NCBI GenBank assembly: GCA_020726505.1
Contig: JAHLEZ010000007.1
Coordinates: forward strand, 1,302,001-1,366,000
Direction: 5' to 3'
DNA: 64,000 nucleotides
Source of the DNA: Leptodontidium sp. MPI-SDFR-AT-0119
Lineage: Eukaryota > Ascomycota > Leotiomycetes > Helotiales > Leptodontidiaceae
In this document: piece by piece, positions 35,405 through 46,948 of the stretch
Layout of the letters: the number at the start of each line of letters is the position of its first letter
Numbering within the stretch: position 1 is the stretch's first letter
Notes under the pieces: generated by a model
What the model saw: the letters and a program-made list of their open reading frames with translations, nothing else
The model's database searches: none
Told to the model about the DNA's origin: nothing
Made by a program: the position numbers and the translations under genes

Positions 35405-36571
35405 ATGACTGAGAATCAAGGAGGTTCTTGTGAGCCCTGCAAGAGGAAGAAATGTAAAGTAAATGCCCGATTGCCCAAGAAACAAGCTTTTAGTCTCACT
35501 AACACTTAGTAAACAGTGTGATCGTCAATTGTAAGAGAGACATTGTATTGCGTGACTTTCGAGGAATGACCAACTGATTGTCCGATCAACTCAGGCCATC
35601 CTGTGGACAATGTGATGCCTCCAGGCTATCATGCACATACGGTGAGAGCAATAAACGGTATTCTCTCCATAAAAGCCAATTATTAACCCCACTAACACTT
35701 TTCAGGGGTATTCCAACGGGATATCTTGGTCTCTTAGAGCAGCGACTAGGCGAGACAGAAGTCCTCCTCTATCACGCTCTATCCGAACTTCGAGCTCTCA
35801 AACTCGAAAACACATTTAACCCAATTCCTGAGACTCTGCTCATTCCAGACCTCATTCCTCGAGATGTGAACCGAAGCAAGCAAGTCAGGATGGAGGAGTG
35901 GAGAGAATACCGGTTGCGGACAGCTGATGAGGTTGAGAGATGGCGACAATTCCTGGGCGGTGGTTTGGAGGCACCTGCAGCTTATGGTGAGTTCAAACTT
36001 TTGTGTCTTCTGGTCAAAAGGTTTTGAGTAATTTGATTTATGTGCAGATGAATTTTCAGGCGAACAGTCACATCCAGAACATCCAGGATACTACAGTCCT
36101 CCAAACCAACAATTCTCCAATCCAGACCCAGATCCATCACTTTCATATCGTGATAACGATATGGACTTCAATGTCGCAACTGGTCTTATGGGGCTCTCCC
36201 AAAATCAAAGTCAGAACCAAATACAACACCAACAAACCACAAACACCGACTCGGACCCTCCACCGACCCAACTGTCAGCTATCCTAAACCCAGCCGGCTT
36301 CCCAAGCCCAACTCCTCTCCAACACCCCCAGAACCCACCTCTGACAACGAGCTACACAACAGACTTCAACCCAAACCTAGCACAAGACATGAACACGAAC
36401 CACTCAATAGCCGATGCCAATCCCGTTCTTGGAGATCCAGGTTCCAGTGGTGGCTGGGAGGCTTCATCCCCCTACCCAGGAATCCTGAGACAAAATGTTC
36501 CACCGCAGAAGCCGACGGAGTTAGTTAGGTCGCAGCAGTTATCTGCTGCCTATAAGAATATCTATTATTGA
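35405..36571 (+). CDS. Small Zn2Cys6 transcription factor (311 aa)
   Basis: Exons 35405-35458, 35517-35530, 35595-35657, 35706-35986 and 36048-36571 sum to 312 codons. Splicing across a 14-nt second exon assembles a perfect zinc binuclear cluster: C9-x2-C12-x6-C19-x6-C26-x2-C29-x6-C36, with the basic KRKK segment and the conserved Pro before the fourth ligand. A leucine-rich heptad region follows (YLGLLEQRLGETEVLLYHALSEL, residues about 50-75), a probable dimerising coiled coil, then a helical acidic/basic part (VRMEEWREYRLRTADEVERWRQF) and a Gln/Asn/Pro-rich tail. There is no fungal_trans domain, so this belongs to the short zinc-cluster proteins. Targets are unknown. It is divergent from the regulator at 34005, which itself seems to lack a zinc cluster. 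Confidence 0.8.
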
Positions 36572-37568
36572 GCTTGTTACCGACGTTGAGGATTAGTGGC
36601 AGGCTCTACAAGACAGCTTTGTTACTTGCACGCACTCGCGATTGCACGACTAAATGCTCATTCTTCTTATTTCGAAAATTTAATTACCCCCCCCCCCCCC
36701 CCCAAAATCCTCAAACGAGGTCTCCCTCAACCCAATTCATCTCGAAAGGTGGTCGACTTTTCGAGTACCGGAACTGCAAGTGTGGCCATAATCTCGTATA
36801 GCTGCCTTCAGCAACGTATCTATAAGCCTCAAGATCCTTCAAAACCGTGTAGCTGTGTCATCACTAAATATCAGCAACTTGCCGAGTAGGAATAGGAAGG
36901 TACCTAGGTACAGTATAGTATCAAAGGACCCGGGGAACTTAACTGACTAACTCACTACCAAAACCGACAGCCCGAGTCACCTCCAGAAAATTGATATCGA
37001 TCCCGCCTTCGCTAATAGACGATATTCTTAACTATCTTAACTGTTACGCTATACGTTATATCAAAATCCCAGTAGTTAAGTGCGCTATGTACGTTCACGT
37101 AAGTGAGATCACTTATTACTAGGGTGCCAGTGGGTTCCCCGTATCTTGCAATCATGTTTATGCGAACGGAGGGACAATCACAACTGCAACAACTAGAACA
37201 ACTACTATTCAAGGCTGTAAACAACTGGATGTTAATAGACGTGGCTTGAAAGAAAGAACGACAATGCTGGTTAAATTAACAGGTTGCCCGTTAGATCTTC
37301 CTCCCGATGGCGTCTTCCGGATTTTTCTTTTTTCCCCATGCATCCTTCAATCCTCTGTTCCAGAGCGAGTGACTGGCGAGACTGGCTCTGTTGATCTTAT
37401 CTTATCAGCGGAGATCGGATTTACTCCTACGCCGACGATCGAGCTAAATGTTTACGGAGCTTGAAATGCTTAGCCATTCATTCTCTCGACATTATCTCAA
37501 TATTCAGTGTCAGTTGGCTTCCAACCTGATCGACCTCTGTTCCAACCCAAGCCTTCACGATCTCTACG
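36572..37568. other. Intergenic region with C17 tract
   Basis: About 1 kb between the zinc-cluster gene and ISD11. Includes a C17 run at 36687-36703. No conserved ORF. Confidence 0.5.
36687..36703 (+). repeat. C17 homopolymer
   Basis: Uninterrupted run of 17 C about 115 bp downstream of the zinc-cluster gene stop codon. Confidence 0.9.
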
Positions 37569-38287
37569 ATGTCTGTTCTAGCAGGAGCAAAAGGCGAGAC
37601 GGGACAGCAAGCGGCGAAATCCTTGGTAAGATCCTCTCTTTTCATTATTGCGCAACCTTTGCCACAATGTATTTCTCTTGATGCGCGAATGTTTATATTG
37701 AACGCAACACCTCCGTATGAACCTTGCTGACTGTTGTGACCCTCTAGTACCGCCAATTATTACGGCAAGGCGAGCAGTTTGCATCATACAACTTCAGAGA
37801 ATACGCTAAACGGAGGACGAGAGATGCATTTCGCGAGCACAAGGACGTGAAGGACTCCAGAGAGATCCAGGAATTGATGCAGAAGGGATTGAAGGAGCTA
37901 CAGTCTATGAAGGTATGCAGGGTCATCTGGGTGCTGTTTGGGTCTGTTGTGGGAGGTCCGCGGGATATTAGGGGAGAAGCGGATATAGCACGGTCTATTC
38001 GGCCATAGGAGATTGGGATTTTCTACGGGATTCAGCTAACGCTGGAATAGAGACAAACAGTTGTTAGTCAATTCTTCCAACTGGACAGGTTGGTGGTCGA
38101 GGGAGGTAAATCAGTAAGTCTTTGAATTTCGCTGAGACTTCAGAGAGCTGTTTTGTTGACTTTTTGATAGGGAAAGCAGGGTGGACGGAGAAATGACATA
38201 GTCAGACAGAAGGATACTGGGTAAGCATGCAATGAGAATGACTCCCCGAAATTGCAAATCATCTAACAAAAACGCAGGTGGGATTGA
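37569..38287 (+). CDS. ISD11: ISD11 / LYRM4-type LYR protein, iron-sulfur cluster assembly
   Basis: Exons 37569-37625, 37748-37912, 38051-38113, 38171-38220 and 38278-38287 give 114 aa; the last exon is only 10 nt and completes the conserved C-terminus GWD. The LYR tripeptide (residues 19-21) spans the first splice junction, followed by [35 protein letters not shown] and [19 protein letters not shown]. This is the Complex1_LYR/Isd11 family. Isd11 binds and stabilises the cysteine desulfurase Nfs1, together with acyl carrier protein, in the mitochondrial matrix and is essential for Fe-S cluster synthesis in yeast. Length is normal. Four introns in a 345-nt coding sequence make naive ORF calling miss it. 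Confidence 0.92.
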
Positions 38288-39483
38288 TGGAGGGAAATGT
38301 TGATGGGGAGAAGACCGAACGGAGAAGCAGTTGATGCTCCAAGTATCGGGAGATAATACCGTATTGTACAACTTTGTAACATAGGCCACCGTGGGAAAGA
38401 TATACCAAACATCATAGGTTATTTCCACTCAGGCCAGCCGCAGATATAACTACTCAATAAAAGTTGACATTGGTAGCTGCCAGATGCTATCTCCATTGCC
38501 TTGAAGTAGCCTCAAATCTGTGTTCGTCTGCTTGTCATAACTGCCAGTTGGCAGGAAATGGCTCTGGGGAGACAAGCACTTTTACTTTGGGAATCTAAAG
38601 GGTCACTCGGACCAGATATTTCTGCCACAGGATGGTTGCAATTGGTTCGACGCAAGTCGTGTTGGGATGGTGTTTGGATGGTGTTGAGCTAGTGAATTAC
38701 AAGATCACATTTCTTACTTCTTGCTTCTGGTAGTATTCACTTACTAATGACTCAACTATATTCAGTCTTCAAAGCACTGCCCTCACAAACATCATCTACG
38801 GACATTATATTGAAGCTCACCTTCTCTGCTCAACAAAGCCCAAGACGGAATTCGGTAGTCCTATCACGTGACGAAGCTAAAACTCACAGTGCAGGCGCGA
38901 TTGCATCGACGTCGCGACACAGCTCCAGGCTATTCACACGTCGACCCCCCGCGCCTTCGCTCCTTCCCTTCACACTCATTCTGACAGCACTCAATACTCT
39001 GGGCATATTACATGATCGAATATTATAGTGAGCCACCTCAACTTCCCCAAACTCCCTAATCCTCTCTAATTGCATCATCCTGTCCGTCATTTGCTGTCGC
39101 AATGCTAACCATGCGCCTCCTATTGCAGGATCGTTTGCTCATCTTCAAATTATTCGACGAACGTAACGGAGGTGGAAGCATGAAAAGCTGGGCAGAATAT
39201 TGATAGATGGCTTGAAGGATTCAATTGGCGCAAAGGAAGTTGATCTGTCGGAATATCGATAGCCTCGGGAGCGCTGGGAAATCAATTCGACAGTACGGCA
39301 GGCTATAAGATCGGCGCATTCGAATATACCACGCAATTGAGAGAAGGGCGAAAAGTTTATACCAAAGCCAGTGCTTAGGCTCCCGTCAGCTCTTGTGGTT
39401 CGAAAGCAAACAGATCCAGGTGGAAGGTGTCGCATTGTGAAGGAACATAGGCAATAGCTCAGCAGGCGTTGCTACAGTACATC
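38288..39483. other. Intergenic region (1.2 kb)
   Basis: 3' flank of ISD11 and upstream region of the next gene. A TCACGTGA palindrome occurs at 38864-38871. Nothing else recognised. Confidence 0.45.
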
Positions 39484-41651
39484 ATGGCCCCTAGTGTAAG
39501 TATGTCCTCATTTTGGAGGCCAATCGCTCATGTCCCGTAGTATAGAAATGCAAACCGACGCCAAAACCGTCCAGGAGTCGATCATGGGGAGTACGAAGGA
39601 ATACCAATTCGCCACTGGCGACGTGATTTTGTCACAGTAGCACCACCTCCAACACCAGACAGCACCACGTCTCAAAATGACATATGGGCTGTCGAGCTTC
39701 CCCATGGAATGCCAAAAGATTCACACCTCCTACCACAACACAGCCAAGATCTCTTACGCGCCGCCCGATCTGGGAAGATCTATAAACGTCCTGCACCCGC
39801 AGATGAGGAGGAAGTCGACCCCGAGACCATCATTGGCGATAAGCCTGAGAAGAAAGACGAGGATTTAAAGGAGAAAGGATTTACCGCCAAATCATGGAAG
39901 CAGATTGCCCGACATTTGGAAGGGCCAGATGTTGTGTATTTGGCTAAGAGACGCAAAGGCCTTGTCACTGCCTCTTCCAAACCTCTGCCGATCCCAACTG
40001 TGACAAAAGCAACCGTCAAACGAATTGATGCTGCTGGCAATGAGTATGTCCAAGATGTTGTCGTTCCCCAAGGCCAAGTCGTAGAAGGAGAGGTTATTTC
40101 GCAAACTCAGATTCCAGATCCAAATGCACCCGTTGGTCTGGCAGCCGTTCAAGCTACACCCCCAAGACCAAGGCCAAAATCGAAGAAAAAGGCAAAGGGG
40201 CCAGGAAGGGGAAGGAAGAAGAAGCCAGTTGCTCCAACAAGTGCGCCTCAAGTTCCACTAGCTGAAGGAGTAGCCCCAGTACCAACAACCGAGGGGACAA
40301 TTGGAACTGATGTGAGTACTGTACAAGTAGTGGCTAGGCAATTGTTAACCGAGAACAGGGCGTCAAGGTTGAGACCGCACCAAGTTCGACACCAACACTT
40401 AATGAGGATACTGAGATGGGCGAGGGATCAGCAGCCAACTCGGATGATGATGATGGCGAGGATGGGGAAGATGGTGACGAAGGCGATGACGATGAGGGAT
40501 CTGTTGATGTTCAAGATTCACCATCCAAACAATCACAGCACTCACCTTCGGCTGCTTCGACACCGATTTTACCTCCAATTCCAAATCTCGACCAAGCCGA
40601 TGTCCCTATGGGAGGAACCGAATTTCCCCATGCACCGCCAAGGCTTTTGACTGATCGATTCGAAGGAAAGTCTGGAAGTCCACTGAAAAACGTTGTTATG
40701 ACTACCTCTACACTCACTTCGCCCCTTGAGCCTCCGGCAATGTCACCAACGAAAGCATTTCCAGACATCCACCCATTAGCATCAGTTGCAACTCCAGTCA
40801 CTGCAGTGGAGGCAAAGTTGGAAAGTCTTGACGAGGCAATGCAACAAGAAGTTCCTGGATTAGCCTCCGAAGCTCTTCCACCCCCACCACCTGAGCCTAC
40901 GTTTGTAGAAATGGTTGCTGCGGTAGAGGAACGAGTCGCGGAAGAGGAAGAAGAGAAGATGCTCTTGGATATCTTAGACAGAGAAAGGAACGCTGAGGTT
41001 ACTGCACCACTCGAGGAAGAGGAAGAAGAGGAAATGCTCTTGGATATTCTGGACAGAGCAAGGAATGCCGAGGTCGGTGCACCAGTCGAGGAACCTATAG
41101 CGTCTACCAGTCCAGTACATCGCAGCCCCCCTGTCGAAGCAGAAATTGTTGGGTCTGAACCATCCCCGCAAGTCAAGACCGAAGTTGAACTAGCGCAGTT
41201 TACACCACGGCCAGAAGTCGCGCCAGAACCGGCCCAGGTCAAGTCTGCTTCGCCAGAAATCAAAGAGGCACAAATTGAGCAAGAAGTCACCCCTAGCCCA
41301 GCTCCAGCTGCCATCCCAGAGCCTACTCCAGAAGAGACGGTAATAGAACCTTCTGCAGATGTTGCAGCGGAAGAGCCCACTCAGGACATTCCCGTTGAAG
41401 ATGACGATGACGAATATCCGGATTTGCTTGGCGGTTTGGAGAAATCACTGAAGACGCCAGAGCCGAAAGCCGAGACACCAATTGCTGCCCCCGTTTCCGA
41501 AAAGACTCCTGAGGCTGAGGTAGAGAAGGACGTGGACGTGAGTGGAGTTCAAGGAGAAGTAACATCTGGAGAGAGCAAGGCAACCGAGGAGGAACACAAT
41601 AAAGATGAGCCATATTCACAACAATCTCATGAATCGGAGATGATGCTGTGA
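39484..41651 (+). CDS. Conserved fungal acidic low-complexity protein, function unknown (691 aa)
   Basis: Exons 39484-39495, 39541-40311 and 40359-41651 sum to 692 codons. The 12-nt first exon (MAPS) is chosen because it joins in frame to an open N-terminal region (EGIPIRHWRRDFVTVAPPP ... DIWAVELPHGMPKDSHLLP); the later Met in GMPKDSH is a fallback start. Conserved blocks are LPQHSQDLLRAARSGKIYKRPAP and GFTAKSWKQIARHLEGPDVVYLAKRRKGL, known to me from a Pezizomycotina family sometimes labelled LYR-family or apopolysialoglycoprotein; I do not trust those names. A basic patch (KSKKKAKGPGRGRKKKP) resembles a nuclear signal or AT-hook. The second half is acidic and Pro/Glu-rich, with a duplicated unit around MLLDILDRxRNAEV. 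A nuclear or chromatin role is a guess. Confidence 0.72.
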
Positions 41652-42829
41652 TAGATGAATTAGCCTGGGCGTTGGTATATAACAGGCAGGGCTGGGATTG
41701 GGAGAGCGCTGGGTAGTAATTGGCTACAGGTAGCTTGGCTTACGTGCTCCCACTGTATGTACTTGTATACTTCATGTTTTCAATGATATTTCGCTTATGG
41801 GAATGAAAAATATCCATTTCTTGATCTCCCACTCTCTGCAAATTTTCTACAAATTCTGAAGTCATTCATCCAGGACTGCCAATTCGGAGACAACCTTACG
41901 ACGAAGACTCTCAACGTCTAGTGAGTGCTATGCGATGAACTTGCATCAGTCTCCCGCCTTTATCTGAATGCAAATGCAACCTCAGAAAGACCTCGGAGGG
42001 CTAGAAGAAAATGATTCACGCCTCTAGATATCGCCATTGGCCTTGCTAAGAGTGCATTCCTTCGGGCAATTTTGATATTTTGATTTTCTATTTCTTAGCC
42101 GAGAGGATTGTGAAAGGGGCTCGCTTTTTCGCAAAGCACTCACGACCAAGATGGATACGATTCAATTCTCAGCACACTATCTATGACTGTATAACTAGAT
42201 GTTCTGGAAGGGGAGCTTTCAACTTATGGCTTTTATTGTGTCTCTTGGGATAGGGCTCTTCCAGTGTTACCGTGAGGTATGTGCCTTCTCGTTCAACTTC
42301 AAGAATAGATTAAGGAGTGCAATTGGATGGGTTGGATGGAGCGATTACCTAAGGGTGTATGCATGGTAATTCCCGAACTAGAATTTTGTTTGGGGATTCA
42401 GTGATATCATGAGGTTTTATGCCTCGGAAGCGAATGTAAATCTCAAAATCAATCCCTGCGCCGCTGGTGCTGATGTACGTTTTGGCCGTGAATTTATAGC
42501 TACCAGGTAAACTCAACCAAATAAACGAGGCCCTTCATATTATCAAACTAATCTGATGGCGCCGTGGATAAATACTTCATCACATCTAGGGCAGATCAGT
42601 TTGGTACCACAAAACCCTCCTCGAAAGCCGAGATCTTACATGGCCACCAGGTTGAAGAATTGTCAATTTTGGAATCCGAGCCTACTCTATCTCATCTCCA
42701 AGAGCGCTCTTTCGGAAATTTGTTTTCTTTATTTCAGGCGAAAACCAAATGATACGGAAGTAATTCGCTTCTTCACTGTCCCCAAAGTCAACAAACTCCG
42801 GCTGCCAAGGCACGGCCCGAAGCGAGGCG
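41652..42829. other. Intergenic region (1.2 kb)
   Basis: Between two same-strand genes. Upstream open frames overlapping the next start show no conserved motif. Confidence 0.45.
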
Positions 42830-43765
42830 ATGCGGCTCGGCCTTTCCCCAGATCTCGCATCTCAAATCCCTCCCCCTTCAACATCATCACCAACCCAACC
42901 TTTCATGCCCTCCTTCCTCGACCTCCCGCGCGAAATCCGCGATGAGATCTACACGTACTGCCTCGTCTCCCCCAGCGGGCTCATCGCTCCCTACCTCCTC
43001 CCCCGTTCACCCGCCCTGAAACTCTCACGTCGCCAGTCAAAGACCTCCAAACAGAAGCAAAAGCAAAAGCAACAACTCCACCTCATCACCTGCCCCGAAA
43101 TCTTCACACCACACGATGCCATTTTCCAGGCCCTGCCCTCGCATGTCTTCCTCGCCCGCTTCAAGAGCGCGTACCTCTCCCTCTCCCTCCCCTCGACATG
43201 TCGCCAGATATACAACGAAACAGCGGGCCTCTTCTGGAAGAAGAACGCGTTCTACTTCGATGGGTTTTGTGAGTCTGGGCGGGGACTGGGTGTGGCTAGG
43301 ACCTTGAAGGGGATGGGGCAGACGGCTAGTAGGTTGATTGAATACGTTACGATCCGTATGCCCAGGCTGGGAGCGGAGTATGCTGTGTTGAGGAAGGTGT
43401 TGAATACGCTTTCTAGCAGAGCGAGGTTGGGAAACTTCAAGAGGTTGGAGTTGGTGTGGGGGGAGGAGGAGGTGAGGGAGTTGATGCGTTCGGCGGCTGC
43501 GGGTGAAGAGGAGTCGCAGTTCTATTGGGAGATGATTGAGGATTTGAGGGAGGGGTTTGAGGGGGAGAGGTTCGAGAGGGTGGTTAGGCTTGCGGCTTGT
43601 CCGGTGGGTATTAGCGATGATGATTTTAGTGTGGAGGAAGAGGTGGAATTGTATGAGATGGTTAGTGGGTGCTTGCATAGTTTTGTTGGGGGGAAGATGA
43701 TTTGTGGAGGGGTGTTGCAGTGGGAGAATAATGTTATAGTTGGGGATATGAAGAGGTGGATGTGA
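42830..43765 (+). CDS. 2EXR-type / F-box-like hypothetical protein (311 aa)
   Basis: Single exon. Residues about 27-45 read PSFLDLPREIRDEIYTYCL, the FxxLPxEIRxxIY signature of the 2EXR and related F-box-like fungal families. It is followed by a Lys/Gln-rich insertion (about 64-80) and LPSTCRQIYNETAGLFWKKNAFYFDGF, the second hallmark block (few lineages lack Arg-x-x-Tyr-x-E). The remainder, with RLIEYVTIRMP and NFKRLELVWG, resembles the beta-strand part seen in such proteins. Codon usage becomes G-rich in the second half. These families are strongly expanded in Leotiomycetes and have no established function; a ubiquitin-ligase adaptor role is only suggested by the F-box likeness. The Met at 42905 is an alternative start just before the signature. 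Confidence 0.7.
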   Translation: MRLGLSPDLASQIPPPSTSSPTQPFMPSFLDLPREIRDEIYTYCLVSPSGLIAPYLLPRSPALKLSRRQSKTSKQKQKQKQQLHLITCPEIFTPHDAIFQALPSHVFLARFKSAYLSLSLPSTCRQIYNETAGLFWKKNAFYFDGFCESGRGLGVARTLKGMGQTASRLIEYVTIRMPRLGAEYAVLRKVLNTLSSRARLGNFKRLELVWGEEEVRELMRSAAAGEEESQFYWEMIEDLREGFEGERFERVVRLAACPVGISDDDFSVEEEVELYEMVSGCLHSFVGGKMICGGVLQWENNVIVGDMKRWM

Positions 43766-44988
43766 ATTGCTATACTGGATTGGTTCTGGTAGTTCGCAAT
43801 GAAATATATATCCGTGACAAATTGATGGCTATCATTAGACTAGTAGGCTTTAAACCAGGGCCAAGTGGATTTGAAGAAGCATTATGCTTAACAACCAGTT
43901 CTTCTGACACTTCCCTTGTTTGTTGACTATTCACCTACAGACCTCTGGAGTGAATCAATAAACGCACCCCCCTTCGCACCCCACTTCACTAACGTCCTCC
44001 TCTCCCCTCCTCTCGATATACATACTCCCTCACTCAGTCCTTCAGTTCAACCAAAAGAAAAAGAAGAAGAAGAAAAAACATCCCCTCATCAGCCGAAATC
44101 AAGGGACCTTGGAGACCAGCCAAGGATATGGCTAAATCAGCTAGTCTACACCCTCACTGTGTTCCCTCGTCATTGTTTGTTATATAAAATAAAATAAATG
44201 ACAAAATGTCATTAAGTTTATAGACGAAGGAAGGTATTAACGTTACGATTGTGGATTCTTCGTCTCAAATGATGAAGTGATGCAAATTTCGTTGATATAG
44301 AATCCCTTCGTCCGCGGAGACCTTTATCAACGCTAAGCAGGGGAGCAAAGCAAGGGTTCTAATTGGTCCAAGAAAGTATCCCAGTTGAGCCTCATGCTCT
44401 GGCGAATAACAGCTTCTCGTTTGCTAGCTCTGGCAAATGTTTCAGCGGATGAAGGGATAGTCTTTTACATATAATAGACCACCACCTCACGCTTCGTCCC
44501 TCAGCTGAACCCACTCCCAAATTTAAATCAACTACTCTCGGTCGATATTTTTCTTTAGCCAAACTTCAACGTAGGGAAATATTATGGATAAATGTATTTA
44601 ATGTTGTACTACAGGCTACTAGCCAGATACAAGGTCAAGCGAGACTCTCAGCCTTGTCATAACCACCGGGTTTAGAGCCGTCGTAAGGTCTACATTCATC
44701 TGGTAAGGAGAATTGAACTGCAAAGCTACATGTAAGCTCTTCTCTTGCTCATCTGCATTCCGGCTGACCACGAAGGCTGAATGTGAACGAAACTGACTGG
44801 AAATTGGAAGAGTATGATTTACAGTCCAATTCATTTAGAGAAGTCCATCGTTGATTGAAAATGGCGCTTGAAAACAAATGAGCAGAGCAAGGGTGAATAT
44901 GAAAACGTTGAGAAGAGAGGAGAAAAGTCGACACGTGCTGGCATTTCGCATTCCTAAACCCGACGTCTCCCTAGATTGACATCTAGTT
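43766..44988. other. Intergenic, convergent (1.2 kb)
   Basis: No conserved ORF, repeat or RNA recognised. It marks the entry to the decayed block that follows. Confidence 0.45.
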
Positions 44989-45939
44989 TCATGCCAATAA
45001 CTTTTTGAAGATCGCCTCAACATCTGCCTCTGTCGTGCCTTTGATACCGAGAAGTTCATTATCCACCTTCTCCATGCGGCTTCCGTATCCATCTCGGAAC
45101 ATTACCAAACTGAGGTACGCATACATCACAGGGAGTGAAAGATCGCCCTGGGCAAACTTTTCGTTCGCCCACTTCTCCTCTTCGTCAAGGTTCATTGTGA
45201 TTGGATTCCATTTCTTCTCTGGCGCCACCTTTCTCGCCAACTCAAGCATCTTCGACTGTGAAATAGCCATATCTTGAACGTAGACGGGCCGATTCTTGGT
45301 CTCCTCTGGATGACTCAAGACTCCTACAACAGCTTGCCCAACTGAAGCAAGAGTCGTTGCGCTGAACTTGAAGTCTCCACTGTTGTATAGCTTTGGCTCG
45401 GCCGACTTCCAATCCAGAAGGAAGGAGTGATTGATACCCCGTCAAGGAATGCGCAATTGATGATATGTGTAGGTTATGTTGGCACCAGCAGCAATCTTGC
45501 CCTCAAGATGATTCCGTGTAGCGACTTTATAGCCAAAGACTGGCAAAGCTGCTGCCTTCGGATTGCTGAGGTTGGATCCAAATTCAGATGGAATAATGCG
45601 TTTGACACCTGCCGCAATCGCAGCATCAATTAGGACTGATTGTCCAGCATTCCCTCCATGTCAACGGCCGAAACGACAGCATCTTGGCCATGGAGGGCGG
45701 ATGTAAGAGAGTCCACTGAGGTGTAGTCTGCCTTGATGACTTTGAGTGAGGAGGGGAATATTGATGTTGAGGAGGGACGGGTGATGACAGTGACATTGAA
45801 TTTGCCGGAGTCGACGACAGCTTTCAGGATGGGGCCTCCAAGATCACCAGCAGCCTAAATGTTGTCAGTACACGGAAGTCGGAGAGCAGGCTAGGGCACT
45901 ACTTACTCCAACGATGGCAACGTTCTTGATCGAGGACAT
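44989..45939 (-). pseudogene. NmrA-like / isoflavone-reductase-like oxidoreductase, frameshifted
   Basis: Reading from ATG 45939, exon 1 (45939-45907) ends KNVAIVG and exon 2 (from 45854) continues AAGDLGGPILKAV, the NADPH-binding GxxGxxG of NmrA-like atypical SDRs. Reading frame is then lost three times by single- or double-base changes: near 45650 (before SVLIDAAIAAGVKRIIPSEFG), near 45465 (after ANITYTY) and near 45438 (before INHSFLLDWKSAEP). Family sequence continues on the other side each time with no missing stretch, so these are indels, not introns. The tail SATTLASVGQAVVGVL...RPVYVQDMAISQSKML runs to the stop at 44989. An intact copy would be an NAD(P)H-dependent reductase or redox sensor of about 300 aa. 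Three sequencing errors in one gene are possible but less likely than true decay. Confidence 0.78.
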
Positions 45940-46457
45940 TGTGAGTTTTCAGCGGCTGTTGTAATTTGGTAGTGAACTGGATTTGTAGATTGGATACTGA
46001 GTAGGTGCTTGATGGAGTGGAAGGATGAATGCGATGAGAGAACGACCGTCTTCAGAAAATTGCACCTGCCTTTGTGTATGCATGTTAAACGTCGGCGAGG
46101 ACTGCCTCAGCTCCACATCTTGCGATTGTGTCACACCGGATTATGGAATCAAGATCTTTAGGTTTCTCTCCGAAACGCTCGCTGTAGTACAAGTGCACTT
46201 CATTCACAGCCGAGTTTTGTGTGGGGGTGCTGCGACCTGCCTGCCTGTTAGTCCTTTGTGCTCTGTTCTACCTACTTTCCTACCTCCGACCTAACGATTG
46301 ACCCATCGGCCTGGGCTGACAATTAAAGCCGTGCCTATCGCCCATCCGTGAGATTATAAGTAATTTAAGTAAGCTTTATGTTTAAAGTACGAATAATTTT
46401 AGAATTAAGCTGCGATAATTATTAAGATTAGGTCTACCTTTAGTATTATGCGATGTT
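45940..46457. other. Intergenic with AT-rich patch
   Basis: Upstream flank of the NmrA pseudogene. 46336-46450 is markedly AT-rich and TpA-rich compared with its neighbours, as expected for DNA mutated by repeat-induced point mutation. Confidence 0.45.
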
Positions 46458-46476
46458 TTAGATTCTCTGAATATAG

Positions 46477-46830
46477 CTAGGTGGAGCGAGTTGAGTACGG
46501 TGGGAAGAATTTTTGGCGCATAATAACAGAGACGAGATATTTAGAGAGGTTGCCGACTGTAGAGAGCGTCGACGTGTGCTCTGGGCCGAGTGCCGTTTCG
46601 TAGCCTCGCAGCGCCCGCTCGTATATATGCTCGGCCAAAGCGAGCTTGCCCTGGTCATTAAAGAGATATCTTAAGCTGGAGTATGACCCTGCCATGCCAT
46701 CGTCCGGGACCAACCCGTTTAACACAATATGAGAACATCTAGCTGCATGCTGGAGAAGCCATCGCTGTGTTAGCCCTGGCCGATTAGCTTGCTCGCCTGG
46801 AACATGCAAAGCTACAGACTTCACTGCCAC
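46477..46830 (-). pseudogene. TPR fragment of an NB-ARC/STAND-type protein
   Basis: About 117 codons are open on the minus strand. The readable core is LFNDQGKLALAEHIYERALRGYETALGPEHTSTLSTVGNLS, shown here as YERALRGYETALGPEHTSTL, which is the kinesin-light-chain-type TPR signature (ALxGYExxLGPEHTSTLxTV) found in the C-terminal repeats of fungal NLR/STAND proteins. Upstream, RWLLQHAARCSHIVLNG resembles the linker preceding such repeats. No NTPase domain or further repeats follow; beyond the last repeat the frame runs into unrelated residues. I interpret it as a truncated remnant beside the AT-rich patch. Confidence 0.55.
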
Positions 46831-46948
46831 CCTAGCAAGATCGTAGTTCTATTCTTGGTTGAGAACGTGAACCGTCCACGAGTGAACGCATCCATGAATA
46901 CTCACTCGCTTCAAATGTCGAATAGCGGACTTCACCACAATCATAATC

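Noticed and set aside
40511..41380. 289-codon minus-strand open frame rich in Ser/Gly
   Set aside because: It is antisense to the well-supported acidic protein; Glu/Pro-rich codons give open reverse frames. No motif.
45430..45660. Explaining the NmrA-like frameshifts as introns
   Set aside because: Homologous sequence continues without any gap across each break; there is no room for an intron.
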